Shown here: positions 1 to 12,912 of the stretch, piece by piece
How positions within the stretch are numbered: the stretch's first letter is position 1
Layout of the letters: the number at the start of each line of letters is the position of its first letter
Assembly: GCA_902618855.1 (NCBI GenBank)
Contig: CACNCD010000002.1
Location: forward strand, 62,001-126,000
DNA length: 64,000 bases
DNA from: an uncultured Pelagibacteraceae bacterium
GTDB taxonomy: Bacteria; Pseudomonadota; Alphaproteobacteria; Pelagibacterales; Pelagibacteraceae
Direction: 5' to 3'
Made by a program: the position numbers and the translations under genes
The notes under the pieces: generated by a model
Seen by the model: only the letters and a program-made list of their open reading frames with translations
What the model was told of the DNA's origin: nothing
Database searches by the model: none

Positions 1-407
1 AAGTTTTTGTAGCAAAGAGAATTGATAACCCTAAAAATTTTTGGCAGATGCCTCAAGGAGGAGTTGATGAGGGTGAAGATCTTTTAAACGCTGCCTACAG
101 AGAATTAAAAGAGGAAACAAGTATTTTTAACGTAAAATTGATAAAAGAAATTGAAGATTGGACTCAATATGATTTACCATCAAAACTAATCGGTATTATT
201 TGGAAAGGACGATATAAAGGACAAAAACAAAAATGGTTCATATTTAAGTTTTTGGGAAATGATACTGAAATCAATATAAAAACTAAAAATCCCGAATTTT
301 TAGACTGGAAATGGATTGAAGTAGGAAAAATTACAGAGATAGTTGTAGATTTTAAAAAAGAAGTTTATCAGAAAGTTGAGAAAGAAATAAAAAAAATTAT
401 TAATTAA
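1..407 (+). CDS. rppH: RNA pyrophosphohydrolase RppH, 3' part (5' end outside window)
   Basis: Nudix hydrolase that removes pyrophosphate from 5'-triphosphorylated RNA (or dinucleoside polyphosphates) and so starts mRNA decay. The ORF track begins at an internal Met, but the same frame is open back to base 3 (VFVAKRIDNPKNFWQ before MPQGG), so the gene enters from the left and lacks only its first residues here. The WQMPQGG signature is typical of RppH/NudH, and the Nudix box follows directly (GGVDEGEDLL, then RELKEET). The C-terminal part has W and K residues typical of this short family of about 160 aa. Its stop overlaps the end of the convergent atpC by 8 bp, so there is no room for a dedicated terminator. 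Family assignment is firm; the exact substrate is inferred from family. Confidence 0.9.
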   Translation, partial: VFVAKRIDNPKNFWQMPQGGVDEGEDLLNAAYRELKEETSIFNVKLIKEIEDWTQYDLPSKLIGIIWKGRYKGQKQKWFIFKFLGNDTEINIKTKNPEFLDWKWIEVGKITEIVVDFKKEVYQKVEKEIKKIIN

Positions 408-791
408 TTGATTTTAAAACCTCAATTTTTTGTTCAGCAAGATACTTTTGCTGATCACTAATTTCTTTATCCTGAGAATTTTTCTCAGCTTCACTTAAGA
501 TTGTATCAATTCTGTCTTTTTTCATGTCATTAATATTAGAAATTGAACTAGTAAGAATCGTTAAATTGTTATCTTTAAATTCAACAATTCCATCTTCAAC
601 AAAAAACCTATCCTCTGCTCCTTTTGAAAATATTTTGATTAATCCTGGCTTTAAAAAAGATATAAGTGAAATATGATCTTTTAAGATACCCATTTCTCCT
701 TCGTAAGCAGGAATAATTACCTCTGTAACATCATCTTTTAAAAGAAAAGACTTTTCAGGATTAACTATTTCTAATTTAAATTGATCACTCA

Positions 792-792
<1 letters not shown>
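400..792 (-). CDS. atpC: ATP synthase F1 epsilon subunit
   Basis: Epsilon subunit of the F1 rotor, linking the gamma stalk to the c-ring and damping ATP hydrolysis. The 130-residue protein has the N-terminal beta-sandwich expected of the family (EGEMGILKDHISLI region near residues 30-45) and a short helical C-terminus. It is the last gene of atpHAGDC, and its start lies directly against the atpD stop. F0 genes are not in the window; in alphaproteobacteria they normally form a separate operon, so their absence is expected. It overlaps the convergent rppH at its 3' end. Confidence 0.93.
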
Positions 793-3088
<2,296 letters not shown>

Positions 3089-3092
3089 TTGT

Positions 3093-4628
3093 CTAAGAAT
3101 TAAAGTTTTTTTTAAGTTCGGTTATAATTTCGGATAAAGATTTTTCCATACTTTCCTCAAGTTTTCCTGAGCTCGTAATTGAGTCTAAAATTTCTTGCTT
3201 TTCAGATTTACATTTTTCGATAATTTTTTTTTCAAAAGTTGAGATATTTTTTTGTTCAATGTCATCCAAATATCCTTTAACACCACAAAAAACAGAAATT
3301 ACCTGCTCCGCTACCGTCATAGGTGAGTACTGTTGTTGCTTCAGAAGTTCAGTTAATTTTGAACCTCTATTCAATAGTTTTTGAGTAGATGCATCAAGAT
3401 CAGATCCAAATTGGGCAAACGCTGCCATTTCTCTATATTGTGCAAGTTCCAGTTTCATAGATCCAGAAACTTTTTTCATAGCCTTTGTTTGAGCAGAGGA
3501 TCCAACTCTTGAAACTGACAATCCTACGTTTATTGCTGGTCTGATACCTTGGTTAAATAGTTCTGTTTCTAAAAATATTTGACCATCTGTAATTGAAATT
3601 ACATTTGTTGGTATAAAAGCAGAAACATCTCCACCTTGCGTCTCAATAATTGGAAGAGCAGTCAAAGATCCACCGCCATGTTCATCACTCAATTTAGCAG
3701 CTCTCTCAAGAAGTCTACTATGTAAATAAAACACATCACCTGGATATGCTTCTCTTCCAGGAGGTCTTCTTAATAAAAGAGACATTTGTCTATAAGCTAC
3801 TGCTTGCTTAGAAAGGTCATCATAAATAATTAAAGCATGCATACCATTATCTCTGAAATATTCTCCCATCGCACACCCAGTATAAGGAGCTAAAAACTGA
3901 AGTGGGGCTGCATCAGAAGCAGTTGCAGCAACAATAGTTGTATATTCCATCGCTCCAGCCTCTTCCAAAGTTTTTTCAATTTGTCTGACCGTAGATCTTT
4001 TCTGGCCAATTGCTACGTAAACACAATACAATTTTTGTTTCTCGTCATTAGATTCGTTTATTTTTTTTTGGTTTATTATTGCATCAATTGCAACTGCTGT
4101 TTTTCCAGTTTGTCTATCACCAATAATTAATTCTCTTTGTCCTCTTCCAATTGGAACAAGACTATCAATAGATTTTAGTCCAGTTTGCATAGGTTCACTC
4201 ACTGATTTTCTTGGAATTATTCCTGGAGCTTTAACTTCGACTCTGCTTCTTTTAACTCCTTTATCTAATGCTCCCTTGCCATCTATTGGGTTTCCCAAAC
4301 CGTCTACTACTCTTCCTAATAATTCTTTTCCAACAGGAGTATCAACAATTGCTCCTGTTCTTTTTACAGTGTCACCTTCTTTGATAGCTTTATCGTCACC
4401 AAAGATAACGACACCAACGTTTTCACTTTCTAAGTTTAATGCCATGCCCTTGGAACCATCAGTAAATTCTACCATCTCTCCAGCTTGAACATTATCAAGT
4501 CCATAGATTCTGGCAATTCCATCACCTACTGATAGAACTTGGCCAACCTCTGTAATTTCAGCTTTGTTTCCAAAATTTTTTATTTGCTCTTTTAGTATCT
4601 TAGTAACTTCAGAAGGATTTATTTCCAT
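3093..4628 (-). CDS. atpA: ATP synthase F1 alpha subunit
   Basis: Non-catalytic nucleotide-binding alpha subunit of F1. The 511-residue protein has the Walker A motif GDRQTGKTA near residue 170, the [11 protein letters not shown] segment and the [25 protein letters not shown] signature stretch of alpha subunits, shown here only in part. It starts immediately after the atpH stop, consistent with coupled translation. The ORF on the opposite strand within it (4276-4488) is a shadow. Confidence 0.98.
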   Translation of the reverse strand: MEINPSEVTKILKEQIKNFGNKAEITEVGQVLSVGDGIARIYGLDNVQAGEMVEFTDGSKGMALNLESENVGVVIFGDDKAIKEGDTVKRTGAIVDTPVGKELLGRVVDGLGNPIDGKGALDKGVKRSRVEVKAPGIIPRKSVSEPMQTGLKSIDSLVPIGRGQRELIIGDRQTGKTAVAIDAIINQKKINESNDEKQKLYCVYVAIGQKRSTVRQIEKTLEEAGAMEYTTIVAATASDAAPLQFLAPYTGCAMGEYFRDNGMHALIIYDDLSKQAVAYRQMSLLLRRPPGREAYPGDVFYLHSRLLERAAKLSDEHGGGSLTALPIIETQGGDVSAFIPTNVISITDGQIFLETELFNQGIRPAINVGLSVSRVGSSAQTKAMKKVSGSMKLELAQYREMAAFAQFGSDLDASTQKLLNRGSKLTELLKQQQYSPMTVAEQVISVFCGVKGYLDDIEQKNISTFEKKIIEKCKSEKQEILDSITSSGKLEESMEKSLSEIITELKKNFNS

Positions 4629-5186
4629 TTAAGCCTCTATCATTCTATTTTCTATTTTTTGTAATTTGTTTTTAATTGAAGTATCAACCATTGTGCTTCC
4701 AACTTGAACAACTAAACCACCTATTAAACTAGGGTCAAATTTATAGTTTAGTTTTATTTGGGAGTTAAAGTTTTTTTCCAATTCTTTTTTTATATCATTT
4801 ATTTCACTTTCAGAAAGTTCTTTTGCAGATGATAACTCTGCCTTTACCTCACCTCTTTTTTTCGAACAAGTTTCAATAAAATCATTTAATATTTTTTCAA
4901 CAAAAAAAAATCTTCTCTTCGAAATTAAAAAACCTAAAAATTTGGTCATGAGATCATTTAACTTAAACTGCTCAGCTATTTTCAAAATAATCGATTGTAA
5001 ATCTTCTTTTTTAACAGTTGGATTTTTTATTAGTAATTTGAGTTCTTCGTTATTAGATATAAGACTTGTAAAAAAACTTGAATTTTTTTCTATTTCTTCT
5101 AGTTTGCCATTTTCGTTTGCTAGTTCATAAAGCGCTAGTGAATATCTATTTGCAGATGTATCAGAAAAAGTTTTGTTTTTACTCAC
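4629..5186 (-). CDS. atpH: ATP synthase F1 delta subunit
   Basis: Delta (OSCP-type) subunit joining F1 to the peripheral stalk. The 185-residue protein has the N-terminal helical domain (SANRYSLALYELA) and the family signature late in the protein (DPSLIGGLVVQVG followed by DTSIKNKL). The start codon is GTG (5184-5186), with an AAAGG element 6 nt upstream; no better ATG exists. It is the first gene of the atp operon, and a candidate sigma-70 promoter lies about 60 bp upstream. Confidence 0.95.
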   Translation of the reverse strand: MSKNKTFSDTSANRYSLALYELANENGKLEEIEKNSSFFTSLISNNEELKLLIKNPTVKKEDLQSIILKIAEQFKLNDLMTKFLGFLISKRRFFFVEKILNDFIETCSKKRGEVKAELSSAKELSESEINDIKKELEKNFNSQIKLNYKFDPSLIGGLVVQVGSTMVDTSIKNKLQKIENRMIEA

Positions 5187-5245
5187 TTTGTGCCTTTATT
5201 AATATTTGAAGTTTCTCAAAATTTTGAAGTTAACTAACATATGAA

Positions 5246-5274
5246 ATAATGCTCTTCAAGCAGCAGATTGTCAA
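5246..5274 (-). promoter_or_regulatory. Candidate sigma-70 promoter of atpHAGDC
   Basis: Reading the - strand, TTGACA (5269-5274) and CATTAT (5246-5251) are separated by exactly 17 nt. This sits in the 108-bp gap between priA and atpH. The predicted transcription start is near 5239, giving a roughly 50-nt leader. That leader contains a perfect 12-bp palindrome (TCAAAATTTTGA, 5216-5227) of unknown meaning. The -35 is perfect and the -10 matches 5 of 6 positions, which stands out in such AT-rich DNA. No start site has been mapped. Confidence 0.6.
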
Positions 5275-5294
5275 AATTTCTTATTTTTTAACAA

Positions 5295-7256
5295 CTAATT
5301 AAAGCTTATTGGATCAACATCAACTGACAGTTTCATTCCAGGGGAAAACTCAAATTTTTTAAGTGTCGAACTAAGAGACTCTTGAATTTTTGCTGATTTT
5401 TTAGCTCTTATTAAAAACCTATTTCTAAATTTTTTTCTTATCTTATAAATTGGAGCATTAATTGGTCCTAAAATTTTACCACTAATATTATTTACTAAAT
5501 GCTGTTTAAGCCTGTAAGATTCAAAATCTAATTTTTTTTCATCTTTTGAGGTTAAAATTAAAGAAATAAATCTTTCAAATGGTGGAAGGTTATTCTTTTT
5601 TCTTATTTTTAATTCGTTTTCCAAAAAAATAAATGGATCCGAATTAGTTATTTTAGAAATAATATCAGACCTCAAATTATATGTTTGAAAATAAACTATA
5701 GCAGGATTTCCAGTTCTACCTGCTCTACCAGATAACTGATGATATAGTTGAAGGTTTTTTTCTGCACCTCTCAAGTCATGTCCTGATGATGTCAAATCTG
5801 CATCTAAAACTACAATGCAGTTTAGATTTGGAAAATGGTAACCTTTGGATATTAACTGAGTTCCGATTAAAATTTGAACCTCGTTATTTGTAATCTTTTG
5901 TAAATCTGATAATGATGATTTTTTATTCATTGTATCGCTTGAAAATATCAACGAATTATATTTTGGAAAAAAAGTTTTAATTTCCTCAGATATTCTTTCC
6001 ACACCTGGTCCACTAAAAGTAAACTTGCAACTTCCACTTATATTCCTGTCACAACTTCTTTTAAGAATAGTTTTGAAACCACAGTAATGACACAAAAGGT
6101 TTTTTTTATTTTTATGGTAAACTAAATTTATTGAACAATGTGGACATGTATAAACCTTCAAACAATTTTTACAAAAAACATACGGCGAAAAACCTCTTCG
6201 ATTAATAAAAAAAAGTACCTGGTCTCCATTTTGTAAATGACTATTTACCTTTTCGATAGTCTTTGGTGAAATCCAGGATTGAGATTTGAGATTGTATTTG
6301 TTTAGATCAATTATTTCATGTTTTGGCAGTTGTGCATTTTTATACCTACTTATAATTCTAGAAAAAGTATATTTTTTTTTTATCATATTTTCGTATGTTT
6401 CTATTGAGGGAACTGCTGTTATAAGATTAATAGGAATATTTTCAAAAGAAGCTCTTGAAATAGCCATATCACGTGCGTTATAAATTACACCTTCGTCTTG
6501 TTTATAAGATTGATCATGTTCTTCATCTACTATTATTATTCCTAAATTTTTAAAGGGTAAAAATAATGCAGATCGTGCACCTATAACTACTTTAATGTTA
6601 CCTTTTGACAATCCATTCCAAATAATTTTCTTCTTCTTTTTAGAAATTCCAGAATGCCAAATTGCTGGTGTAAAACCAAAAAACTCAACAAATTTTTTTT
6701 CAAATTCAGATGTCAATCCTATTTCAGGCAATAAAATTAATCCTTGAAAGCCTTTATCCAGCCTATCTTTAATGGAATTAAAATAAACAATTGTTTTTCC
6801 TGAACCTGTTGTTCCTTGTAATACATGAACTCTAAATCGATTATTTTTAACTTTTAACTCAATAAAACTTTTTTTTTGTTCTTCAGAAAGCTTGAAATTA
6901 TTAATTTTTTTATAAAATTTATATATTTGAAATTCTTTTTCAGGCAGGTTTTCTACTGCTTCATTACTAATCAAATGTAATTTTAATGCCATACCTTTTG
7001 GTATTAAATTATATTCAGAAAACCAGTTTAAAAAATTAATTGTGTTTGTACTTAAAGGTTCAGTTTTAAGTTTTCTTACAACGTTTTTGGTTTGAAAATT
7101 TTTCTTATTATTGGTTTCAAAATGATCCCAAACAACTCCGGTTAGTTTAGTTTTGCCAAAAGGAACAATAACATAATCACCAGTTTTTAGACTAATATCT
7201 GACTTATATGTAAAAGGATGATTAAAAATATTTGGTAAGAGAATCGGAACTTTCAT
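5295..7256 (-). CDS. priA: Primosomal protein N' (replication restart helicase PriA)
   Basis: 3'-to-5' superfamily 2 helicase that reloads the replisome at stalled forks. The 653-residue protein has an N-terminal DNA-binding domain (about 1-95), Walker A GTTGSGKT at 148-155, Walker B DEEH near 244-247 and helicase motifs IGTQLISKGYHFPNL and QLSGRAGRTG in the C-terminal half. A zinc-binding insert follows motif IV with CKNC, CPHC and CHYC pairs. The fourth pair is degenerate (CDRN, with another Cys seven residues later). It is about 80 residues shorter than E. coli PriA. It sits between lpd and the atp promoter and could be transcribed from the suc/lpd operon, 22 bp downstream of lpd. Confidence 0.94.
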   Translation of the reverse strand: MKVPILLPNIFNHPFTYKSDISLKTGDYVIVPFGKTKLTGVVWDHFETNNKKNFQTKNVVRKLKTEPLSTNTINFLNWFSEYNLIPKGMALKLHLISNEAVENLPEKEFQIYKFYKKINNFKLSEEQKKSFIELKVKNNRFRVHVLQGTTGSGKTIVYFNSIKDRLDKGFQGLILLPEIGLTSEFEKKFVEFFGFTPAIWHSGISKKKKKIIWNGLSKGNIKVVIGARSALFLPFKNLGIIIVDEEHDQSYKQDEGVIYNARDMAISRASFENIPINLITAVPSIETYENMIKKKYTFSRIISRYKNAQLPKHEIIDLNKYNLKSQSWISPKTIEKVNSHLQNGDQVLFFINRRGFSPYVFCKNCLKVYTCPHCSINLVYHKNKKNLLCHYCGFKTILKRSCDRNISGSCKFTFSGPGVERISEEIKTFFPKYNSLIFSSDTMNKKSSLSDLQKITNNEVQILIGTQLISKGYHFPNLNCIVVLDADLTSSGHDLRGAEKNLQLYHQLSGRAGRTGNPAIVYFQTYNLRSDIISKITNSDPFIFLENELKIRKKNNLPPFERFISLILTSKDEKKLDFESYRLKQHLVNNISGKILGPINAPIYKIRKKFRNRFLIRAKKSAKIQESLSSTLKKFEFSPGMKLSVDVDPISFN

Positions 7257-7278
7257 TTAGATATATTATGAAAATTTA

Positions 7279-8679
7279 TTAAGAGTGTATTGCTCTTTTA
7301 TCCACTGATAAAGCAGCTTCTTTTACAGCTTCAGAAAAGGTAGGATGAGCATGGCAAGTTCTAGCAATATCTTCTGAGCTAGCTCCAAACTCCATAGCAA
7401 TCCCTATTTCTGCAATCATTTCTCCCGCGTGTGGCCCTATCATATGGACACCCAATATTTTATCAGTTTTATCGTCAGCCAATATTTTTACAAAACCCTC
7501 TGGTTCATCAATAGCCTTAGCTCTTGAATTAGCTAAAAAAGGAAATTTTCCTACTTTATACTTTTTATTAGACTCTTTTAATTGTTCCTCTGTTTTACCA
7601 ATTGATGCGACCTCAGGCGAAGTATAAATTACCCCTGGAATTACATCATAATTTACATGTCCTGATTGACCCGCAATTAATTCTGCTACAGCAATTCCTT
7701 CCTCTTCAGCCTTATGAGCTAACATAGGACCAGATATAACGTCACCTATTGCATAAATATTTTTTATATTTGTTTCAAATTTATTATTTGTTTTAATTCG
7801 TTTTTTATTATCTAAATTAATATTTACTTTCTCTAGATTTAGGTTTTTAGTATTTGGTTTTCTTCCAACTGAAATTAATACCACATCGCAATCAAAATCA
7901 ATTTTTTTTCCATCTTTATCTGTAGCAATTACTTTAGCGCCATTATTATTTTTCTGAATACTTTCTAACTTTGTTTGTAAATGAAATTTCATACCTTGTT
8001 TCTTTAATATTTTCATAAACTCTTTTGAAATTTCTTTGTCCATTCCCGGTGTTATATGATCTAAAAATTCAACTACATGAACCTCAGTTCCGAATCTTAA
8101 CCAAACAGATCCCATTTCTAATCCTATATAACCACCTCCAACAACTATCATCTTCTTAGGTATTTTTTTAAGAGACAGCGCGCCAGTTGAAGACAAAATA
8201 ATTTTTTCATCAAATTTTATACCTGGTAATGATAAAGGCTCTGAACCTGTGCTTATAACTACTTTATCAGCTTCAATTATAGTTTCCTTTTTTTTTTCAT
8301 CTTTTATTAATATTTTTTTGGCAGATTGAAAAGTGGCTATACCTTTAAAATATGAAACTTTATTTTTTTTAAACAAAAATTCTATTCCTTTGGTTAAGGT
8401 GTCTACAGCTTTATCTTTATTTTGCATTATTTTTTCTAAATTTAATTTAACTTGACCTACTTCAATACCAAGATTTGAAAAATTTTTGGCTTTATTAAAA
8501 TTTTCTGACAAATTAAGTAAACTTTTTGAGGGTATACATCCAATGTTTAAACAAGTTCCACCTAATTTACCTCCAGCATCTATACAAGCTGTTTTTATGC
8601 CTAATTGTGATAGTCTTATAGCGCAAACATATCCTCCTGGACCCCCTCCAATTACAACGGCTTGAAACTTTTCTGACAT
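7279..8679 (-). CDS. lpd: Dihydrolipoamide dehydrogenase (E3)
   Basis: FAD/NAD-dependent E3 component that reoxidises lipoamide. The 466-residue protein has the N-terminal FAD motif GGGPGGYVCA, the redox-active disulfide in GGTCLNIGCIP (Cys43 and Cys48), a second dinucleotide motif VVGGGYIGLEMG, and the C-terminal HAHPTFSE segment supplying the catalytic His-Glu pair. It lies directly downstream of sucB with no gap, so it most likely serves the 2-oxoglutarate dehydrogenase complex. It may also be shared with other lipoamide complexes. Confidence 0.96.
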   Translation of the reverse strand: MSEKFQAVVIGGGPGGYVCAIRLSQLGIKTACIDAGGKLGGTCLNIGCIPSKSLLNLSENFNKAKNFSNLGIEVGQVKLNLEKIMQNKDKAVDTLTKGIEFLFKKNKVSYFKGIATFQSAKKILIKDEKKKETIIEADKVVISTGSEPLSLPGIKFDEKIILSSTGALSLKKIPKKMIVVGGGYIGLEMGSVWLRFGTEVHVVEFLDHITPGMDKEISKEFMKILKKQGMKFHLQTKLESIQKNNNGAKVIATDKDGKKIDFDCDVVLISVGRKPNTKNLNLEKVNINLDNKKRIKTNNKFETNIKNIYAIGDVISGPMLAHKAEEEGIAVAELIAGQSGHVNYDVIPGVIYTSPEVASIGKTEEQLKESNKKYKVGKFPFLANSRAKAIDEPEGFVKILADDKTDKILGVHMIGPHAGEMIAEIGIAMEFGASSEDIARTCHAHPTFSEAVKEAALSVDKRAIHS

Positions 8680-9999
8680 TTAAATATTTAAAAATAACCT
8701 TCTAGGATCTTCTAAATTCTCCTTTATGGTTTTTAAAAAAGAAACAGAATCTTTTCCATCTATAATTCTATGATCATAAGATAATGCTAAATACATAACT
8801 GGTCTGATTTTAATTTCCCCATCAACAACTAAAGGCCTATCTACAATATTGTGCATACCTAGCACTCCAGACTGTGGTAAATTAAGTATAGGTGTCGATA
8901 ACATTGATCCATAAACACCACCATTACTAATTGTAAAAGTCCCTCCTTGAAGATCTTCAATAGTAAGTTTTCCATCTTTAGCTTTATCAGATAGATCTTT
9001 TATATTTTTTTCAATATCAGCAAACGATAATTCATCTGCATTTCTTAAAACTGGAACTACAAGCCCTTTTTCTGTACCTACAGCAAAACTTATATTGTAA
9101 TAATTTTTATATACTATTTCGTCTCCTTCGATTTCAGCATTAACTGCGGGGAAACTCTTAAGCGCAACAACAGAAGCCTTTACAAAAAATGACATAAATC
9201 CTAATTTAATTCCATATCTTTCAAGAAAATCGTCCTGATTTTCTTTTCTCATTTCAACTATGTTTGTCATATCCACTTCGTTAAATGTTGTAAGTAAAGC
9301 AGCATTCTCCTGTGCTTGTTTTAATCTTTTGGCTATTGTTTGCCTTAACCTAGTCATTTTTATTCTTTCTTCTTGACCATATTTGATTTTTCTCTCTGAT
9401 GGTCCAGGATTAATTCCCATTAGATTAATTAAATCTCCTTTTAATACTCTTCCATCTTTTCCTGTTCCTTTAACTTTTTGGATATCAATTTTTTTTTCAG
9501 AAACTATTTTTCTAACTGCTGGTGAGAGATTATGCTCAACTTCTATTTTTTCTTCAACCTCATTTGTCAAAACTAATGTATCATCATCTATAGATTGAGA
9601 GTCTTGCTCATGCGAATGTTCAAATTCATCTTTGTCTTCTTCTTCACTTAGAATTTTTATTTCTTTTGGTTCAGTTTTTTTTTCAACTTCAATTTTGATA
9701 ACGTTGTTCTCTTTTTTTTTAACATCTTCATTTTTTGAAATATCAGAAGTTTGAATATTTGATCCTGAATTAATATGACCTAAAGTAGACCCCACCTCTA
9801 CTACATCTCCCTCGCTAGCATTAATTTTTCCTAAAACGCCATTAACTGGTGAGGGAACTTCAAGATTAACTTTATCTGTTTCTAATTCAACAATCGGTTC
9901 GTCTGCTTCAACGCTATCTCCTGCACTTTTAAGCCATTTGGAAACAGTCGCTTCAGTTATACTTTCTCCTAATTCTGGAACTAAAATTTTTTCACTCAT
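8680..9999 (-). CDS. sucB: 2-oxoglutarate dehydrogenase E2, dihydrolipoyl succinyltransferase
   Basis: E2 core of the 2-oxoglutarate dehydrogenase complex, transferring succinyl groups to CoA. The 439-residue protein has a single lipoyl domain with the lipoylated Lys in [10 protein letters not shown] (Lys43), then a long acidic linker (about 85-155). Next is a peripheral subunit-binding domain ([13 protein letters not shown] to GRVLKGDLI), then the catalytic domain with [11 protein letters not shown] near the C-terminus. A single lipoyl domain with these neighbours separates SucB from pyruvate dehydrogenase E2. It lies 3 bp from sucA and abuts lpd. Confidence 0.96.
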   Translation of the reverse strand: MSEKILVPELGESITEATVSKWLKSAGDSVEADEPIVELETDKVNLEVPSPVNGVLGKINASEGDVVEVGSTLGHINSGSNIQTSDISKNEDVKKKENNVIKIEVEKKTEPKEIKILSEEEDKDEFEHSHEQDSQSIDDDTLVLTNEVEEKIEVEHNLSPAVRKIVSEKKIDIQKVKGTGKDGRVLKGDLINLMGINPGPSERKIKYGQEERIKMTRLRQTIAKRLKQAQENAALLTTFNEVDMTNIVEMRKENQDDFLERYGIKLGFMSFFVKASVVALKSFPAVNAEIEGDEIVYKNYYNISFAVGTEKGLVVPVLRNADELSFADIEKNIKDLSDKAKDGKLTIEDLQGGTFTISNGGVYGSMLSTPILNLPQSGVLGMHNIVDRPLVVDGEIKIRPVMYLALSYDHRIIDGKDSVSFLKTIKENLEDPRRLFLNI

Positions 10000-10002
10000 A
10001 AT

Positions 10003-12876
10003 CTATTCAAAGACCTTTTCTATTATTTCTCTTTGTTGCTTTATATGCCTTTTTGCATATCCAGTAGCTGGAGATGCTGCAGGATTTCTACCAATATACA
10101 TGATTTGATTATGTTTAGCTCCTATATGATTTAATGTCCATTGAATATAATCTCGCACTAAAAGCCATGCACCCATGTTTTTAGGCTCTTCTTGACACCA
10201 GTAAAATTTTGCATTTTTAGCGTATCTAGCAATTTCTTTAACTAATGGTTTAACTGGAAAAGGATATAGCTGCTCTATTCTAAATATTACAGTATCATCT
10301 TTTTTATTTTTTTCTCTTGCCTCTAATAGATCAAAGTAGACTTTACCAGAGCACAGAATAACCTTTTTAATTTTTTTACTTCTTTTCAACTTTATAAAAT
10401 CAGTCTCATTAGGATCGATTGCATGATCCCATAAGACTCTATGGAATGAATTTTTTTTGCCAAAGTCATCTAATTTTGAAGTACACAATTTATTTCTCAA
10501 TAAAGATTTTGGAGTCATAATAACTAATGGTTTTCTAAAATCTCTATGAATTTGACGTCTTAAGGCATGAAAATAATTTGCGGGAGTTGTACAATTCATA
10601 ACCTGCAAGTTATCTTGTGCACATAATTGAAGAAATCTTTCTAATCTTGCTGATGAATGTTCTGGTCCCTGACCTTCATATCCATGTGGTAAAAGCATTA
10701 CAAGGCCACTTGCTCTAGACCATTTTCTTTCTCCTGATGCAATAAATTGATCAATAATTATTTGAGCACCATTTGCAAAATCACCGAATTGCGCCTCCCA
10801 AATAGTTAAAGTGCTTGGTTCAACTAAACTGTAACCATATTCAAATCCTAAAACAGCTAACTCTGACAAAAAGCTATCAACTACCTCAAATTTTTTTTGA
10901 TTTTTTGAAATATTATTTAAAGGAATATAACGTGAATTATCGTCTTGATTTCTTAAAACAGAATGTCTTTGACTAAATGTACCTCTTCCAGAGTCTTGGC
11001 CAACAAGTCTTACAGGAAAACCTTCTTCAAGCAACGTACCAAATGCCAAAGCTTCAGCTGTTGACCAGTCTATTTTTTTTTTACTTATAACTGATTGTTT
11101 TCTCTGTTCTAAAATTTTAGAAATAGTTTTGTGAACTTTCACTGTTGATGGAATACTGTTAATTTTATCTGAAATTTTTTCAATTTTAGATAAATCTACA
11201 CCACTTTTACCTCTTTTATCTTTACCTTTTTCAGGTTTGTATCTTGACCAAGTTCCCTCATACCATTCTATTTTAGGTTTATAGTCCTTTGCTGTTTTAT
11301 ATTGTTCCTCAAGAAGATTTTTGAAATCATTTTTCATTTTATTAAACTCATCAGAATTTATAGTTCCTTCTTGAATTAATCTGTTTCCATAAACATTTAA
11401 TGTAGTGGGGTGGTTTCTAATTTTTTTATACATAAGAGGTTGAGTGAATGAAGGTTCATCCCCTTCATTATGACCAAATCTCCTATAACAAATCATATCT
11501 ATAACAACATCTTTGTTAAACTCTTGTCTAAACTCAATGGCAACTTTTGCACAATGCGTAACGGCTTCGGGGTCATCACCATTACAGTGCAAAATTGGAG
11601 CATCAACAACTTTTCCTAAATCGGAAGGATATGGGCTTGATCTTGCGAACCTTGGGCTTGTAGTAAAACCAATCTGGTTATTTACAATAATATGTATAGT
11701 TCCTCCAGTATTATGACCAGGTAAACCTGACATTGCAAAACATTCTGCTACTACACCTTGTCCTGCAAAAGCTGCATCACCATGAATTAATATAGGAATT
11801 ACTTTTTTTCTATTTAAATCTTGATGAAAAAATTGTTTTGCTCTTGTTTGTCCAAGCACAACTGGATCCACAGCCTCTAAGTGTGAAGGATTATCTGTTA
11901 AACTTACATGAACTGAATTACTATCAAACACTCTATTTGACGATGCTCCTAAATGGTATTTTACGTCACCAGCTGAATCTTCTGAGCTGCTAGAAATTTC
12001 ACCAGCAAATTCATTAAATATTCTTTTATAAGATTTTTGTAATACATTAGCTAATACATTTAATCTTCCCCTATGTGGCATACCAATTTTAATTTCTTTA
12101 ACCCCTAATTGACCTCCTCTCTTGATAATTTGCTCCATCGCTGGAATTAAAGATTCAGCTCCATCTAATCCAAATCTTTTTGTACCTACATATTTTTTTG
12201 CTAAAAACTTTTCAAATCCTTCGGCCTGAATAATTTTATTTAATATTGCTTTTTTTCCATTATTTGTGAAATTAATCCGATTTTCCTCTTTCTCCATCCT
12301 ATTTCTAAACCAAACTTTTTCTATTGGATCAGATATATGCATATACTCTACGCCAATAGTTGAGCAATAAATTCTTTTTAAGTTAGATATTATTTCATTA
12401 ACTGTTGAGTATCCTTTCTCCATGTAAGAATGAAGAAAAATTTTCTTATCATAATCTTCCTTATTAAATCCATGGTCTGATGGGTGTAATTCGTGAAGAT
12501 ATTTTCTCTCCATCATTTCTAGGGGATCTAAATTCGCAATCAAATGACCCCTAATTCTATAAGCTCTTATTAAGGCTATTGCTCTTATAGAATCCGCCTT
12601 ATCTTTTTCAATTTCCTCATTATTATAAAAGTTTTTATTTTCATGAGATTTTTTTTGTAAGTTAATTTTTTTTCTATTTTTATTCCAACTTGGTCCTTCA
12701 ATTTCTCTAATAATTAAATCAAGATCCTCGCCTAAAGTTTCAAAATATTTTTTCCAGCTTTCAGGAAGGTTTGGATCTTTTTCTATGTATTTAAGATACA
12801 TATCTTCGATAAATGCACTATTTGATTTACTTAAAAACGAAGTTTGCTCAAACTCTATATTTTTTGAAGAGGACAT
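10003..12876 (-). CDS. sucA: 2-oxoglutarate dehydrogenase E1
   Basis: Thiamine diphosphate-dependent E1 that decarboxylates 2-oxoglutarate. The 957-residue protein is full length for SucA. The N-terminal motif SAFIEDMYLKYIEKDPNLPESW is the E2-tether region of 2-oxoglutarate E1, followed by GMPHRGRLNVLANV, the ThDP-binding GDAAFAGQGVVAE segment and the C-terminal VMLLPHGYEGQGPEHSSARLERFL block, quoted here in part. It lies between sucD and sucB in the operon. The assignment has no close alternative. Confidence 0.97.
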   Translation of the reverse strand: MSSSKNIEFEQTSFLSKSNSAFIEDMYLKYIEKDPNLPESWKKYFETLGEDLDLIIREIEGPSWNKNRKKINLQKKSHENKNFYNNEEIEKDKADSIRAIALIRAYRIRGHLIANLDPLEMMERKYLHELHPSDHGFNKEDYDKKIFLHSYMEKGYSTVNEIISNLKRIYCSTIGVEYMHISDPIEKVWFRNRMEKEENRINFTNNGKKAILNKIIQAEGFEKFLAKKYVGTKRFGLDGAESLIPAMEQIIKRGGQLGVKEIKIGMPHRGRLNVLANVLQKSYKRIFNEFAGEISSSSEDSAGDVKYHLGASSNRVFDSNSVHVSLTDNPSHLEAVDPVVLGQTRAKQFFHQDLNRKKVIPILIHGDAAFAGQGVVAECFAMSGLPGHNTGGTIHIIVNNQIGFTTSPRFARSSPYPSDLGKVVDAPILHCNGDDPEAVTHCAKVAIEFRQEFNKDVVIDMICYRRFGHNEGDEPSFTQPLMYKKIRNHPTTLNVYGNRLIQEGTINSDEFNKMKNDFKNLLEEQYKTAKDYKPKIEWYEGTWSRYKPEKGKDKRGKSGVDLSKIEKISDKINSIPSTVKVHKTISKILEQRKQSVISKKKIDWSTAEALAFGTLLEEGFPVRLVGQDSGRGTFSQRHSVLRNQDDNSRYIPLNNISKNQKKFEVVDSFLSELAVLGFEYGYSLVEPSTLTIWEAQFGDFANGAQIIIDQFIASGERKWSRASGLVMLLPHGYEGQGPEHSSARLERFLQLCAQDNLQVMNCTTPANYFHALRRQIHRDFRKPLVIMTPKSLLRNKLCTSKLDDFGKKNSFHRVLWDHAIDPNETDFIKLKRSKKIKKVILCSGKVYFDLLEAREKNKKDDTVIFRIEQLYPFPVKPLVKEIARYAKNAKFYWCQEEPKNMGAWLLVRDYIQWTLNHIGAKHNQIMYIGRNPAASPATGYAKRHIKQQREIIEKVFE

Positions 12877-12912
12877 TAATATTCTTCTATTATATTAGCT
12901 GTGATTAGTTTT

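Noticed and set aside
5216-5227. Perfect palindrome TCAAAATTTTGA in the atp leader as an operator
   Set aside because: Made of A/T runs in AT-rich DNA with no second copy at other promoters; recorded only as a note on the promoter.
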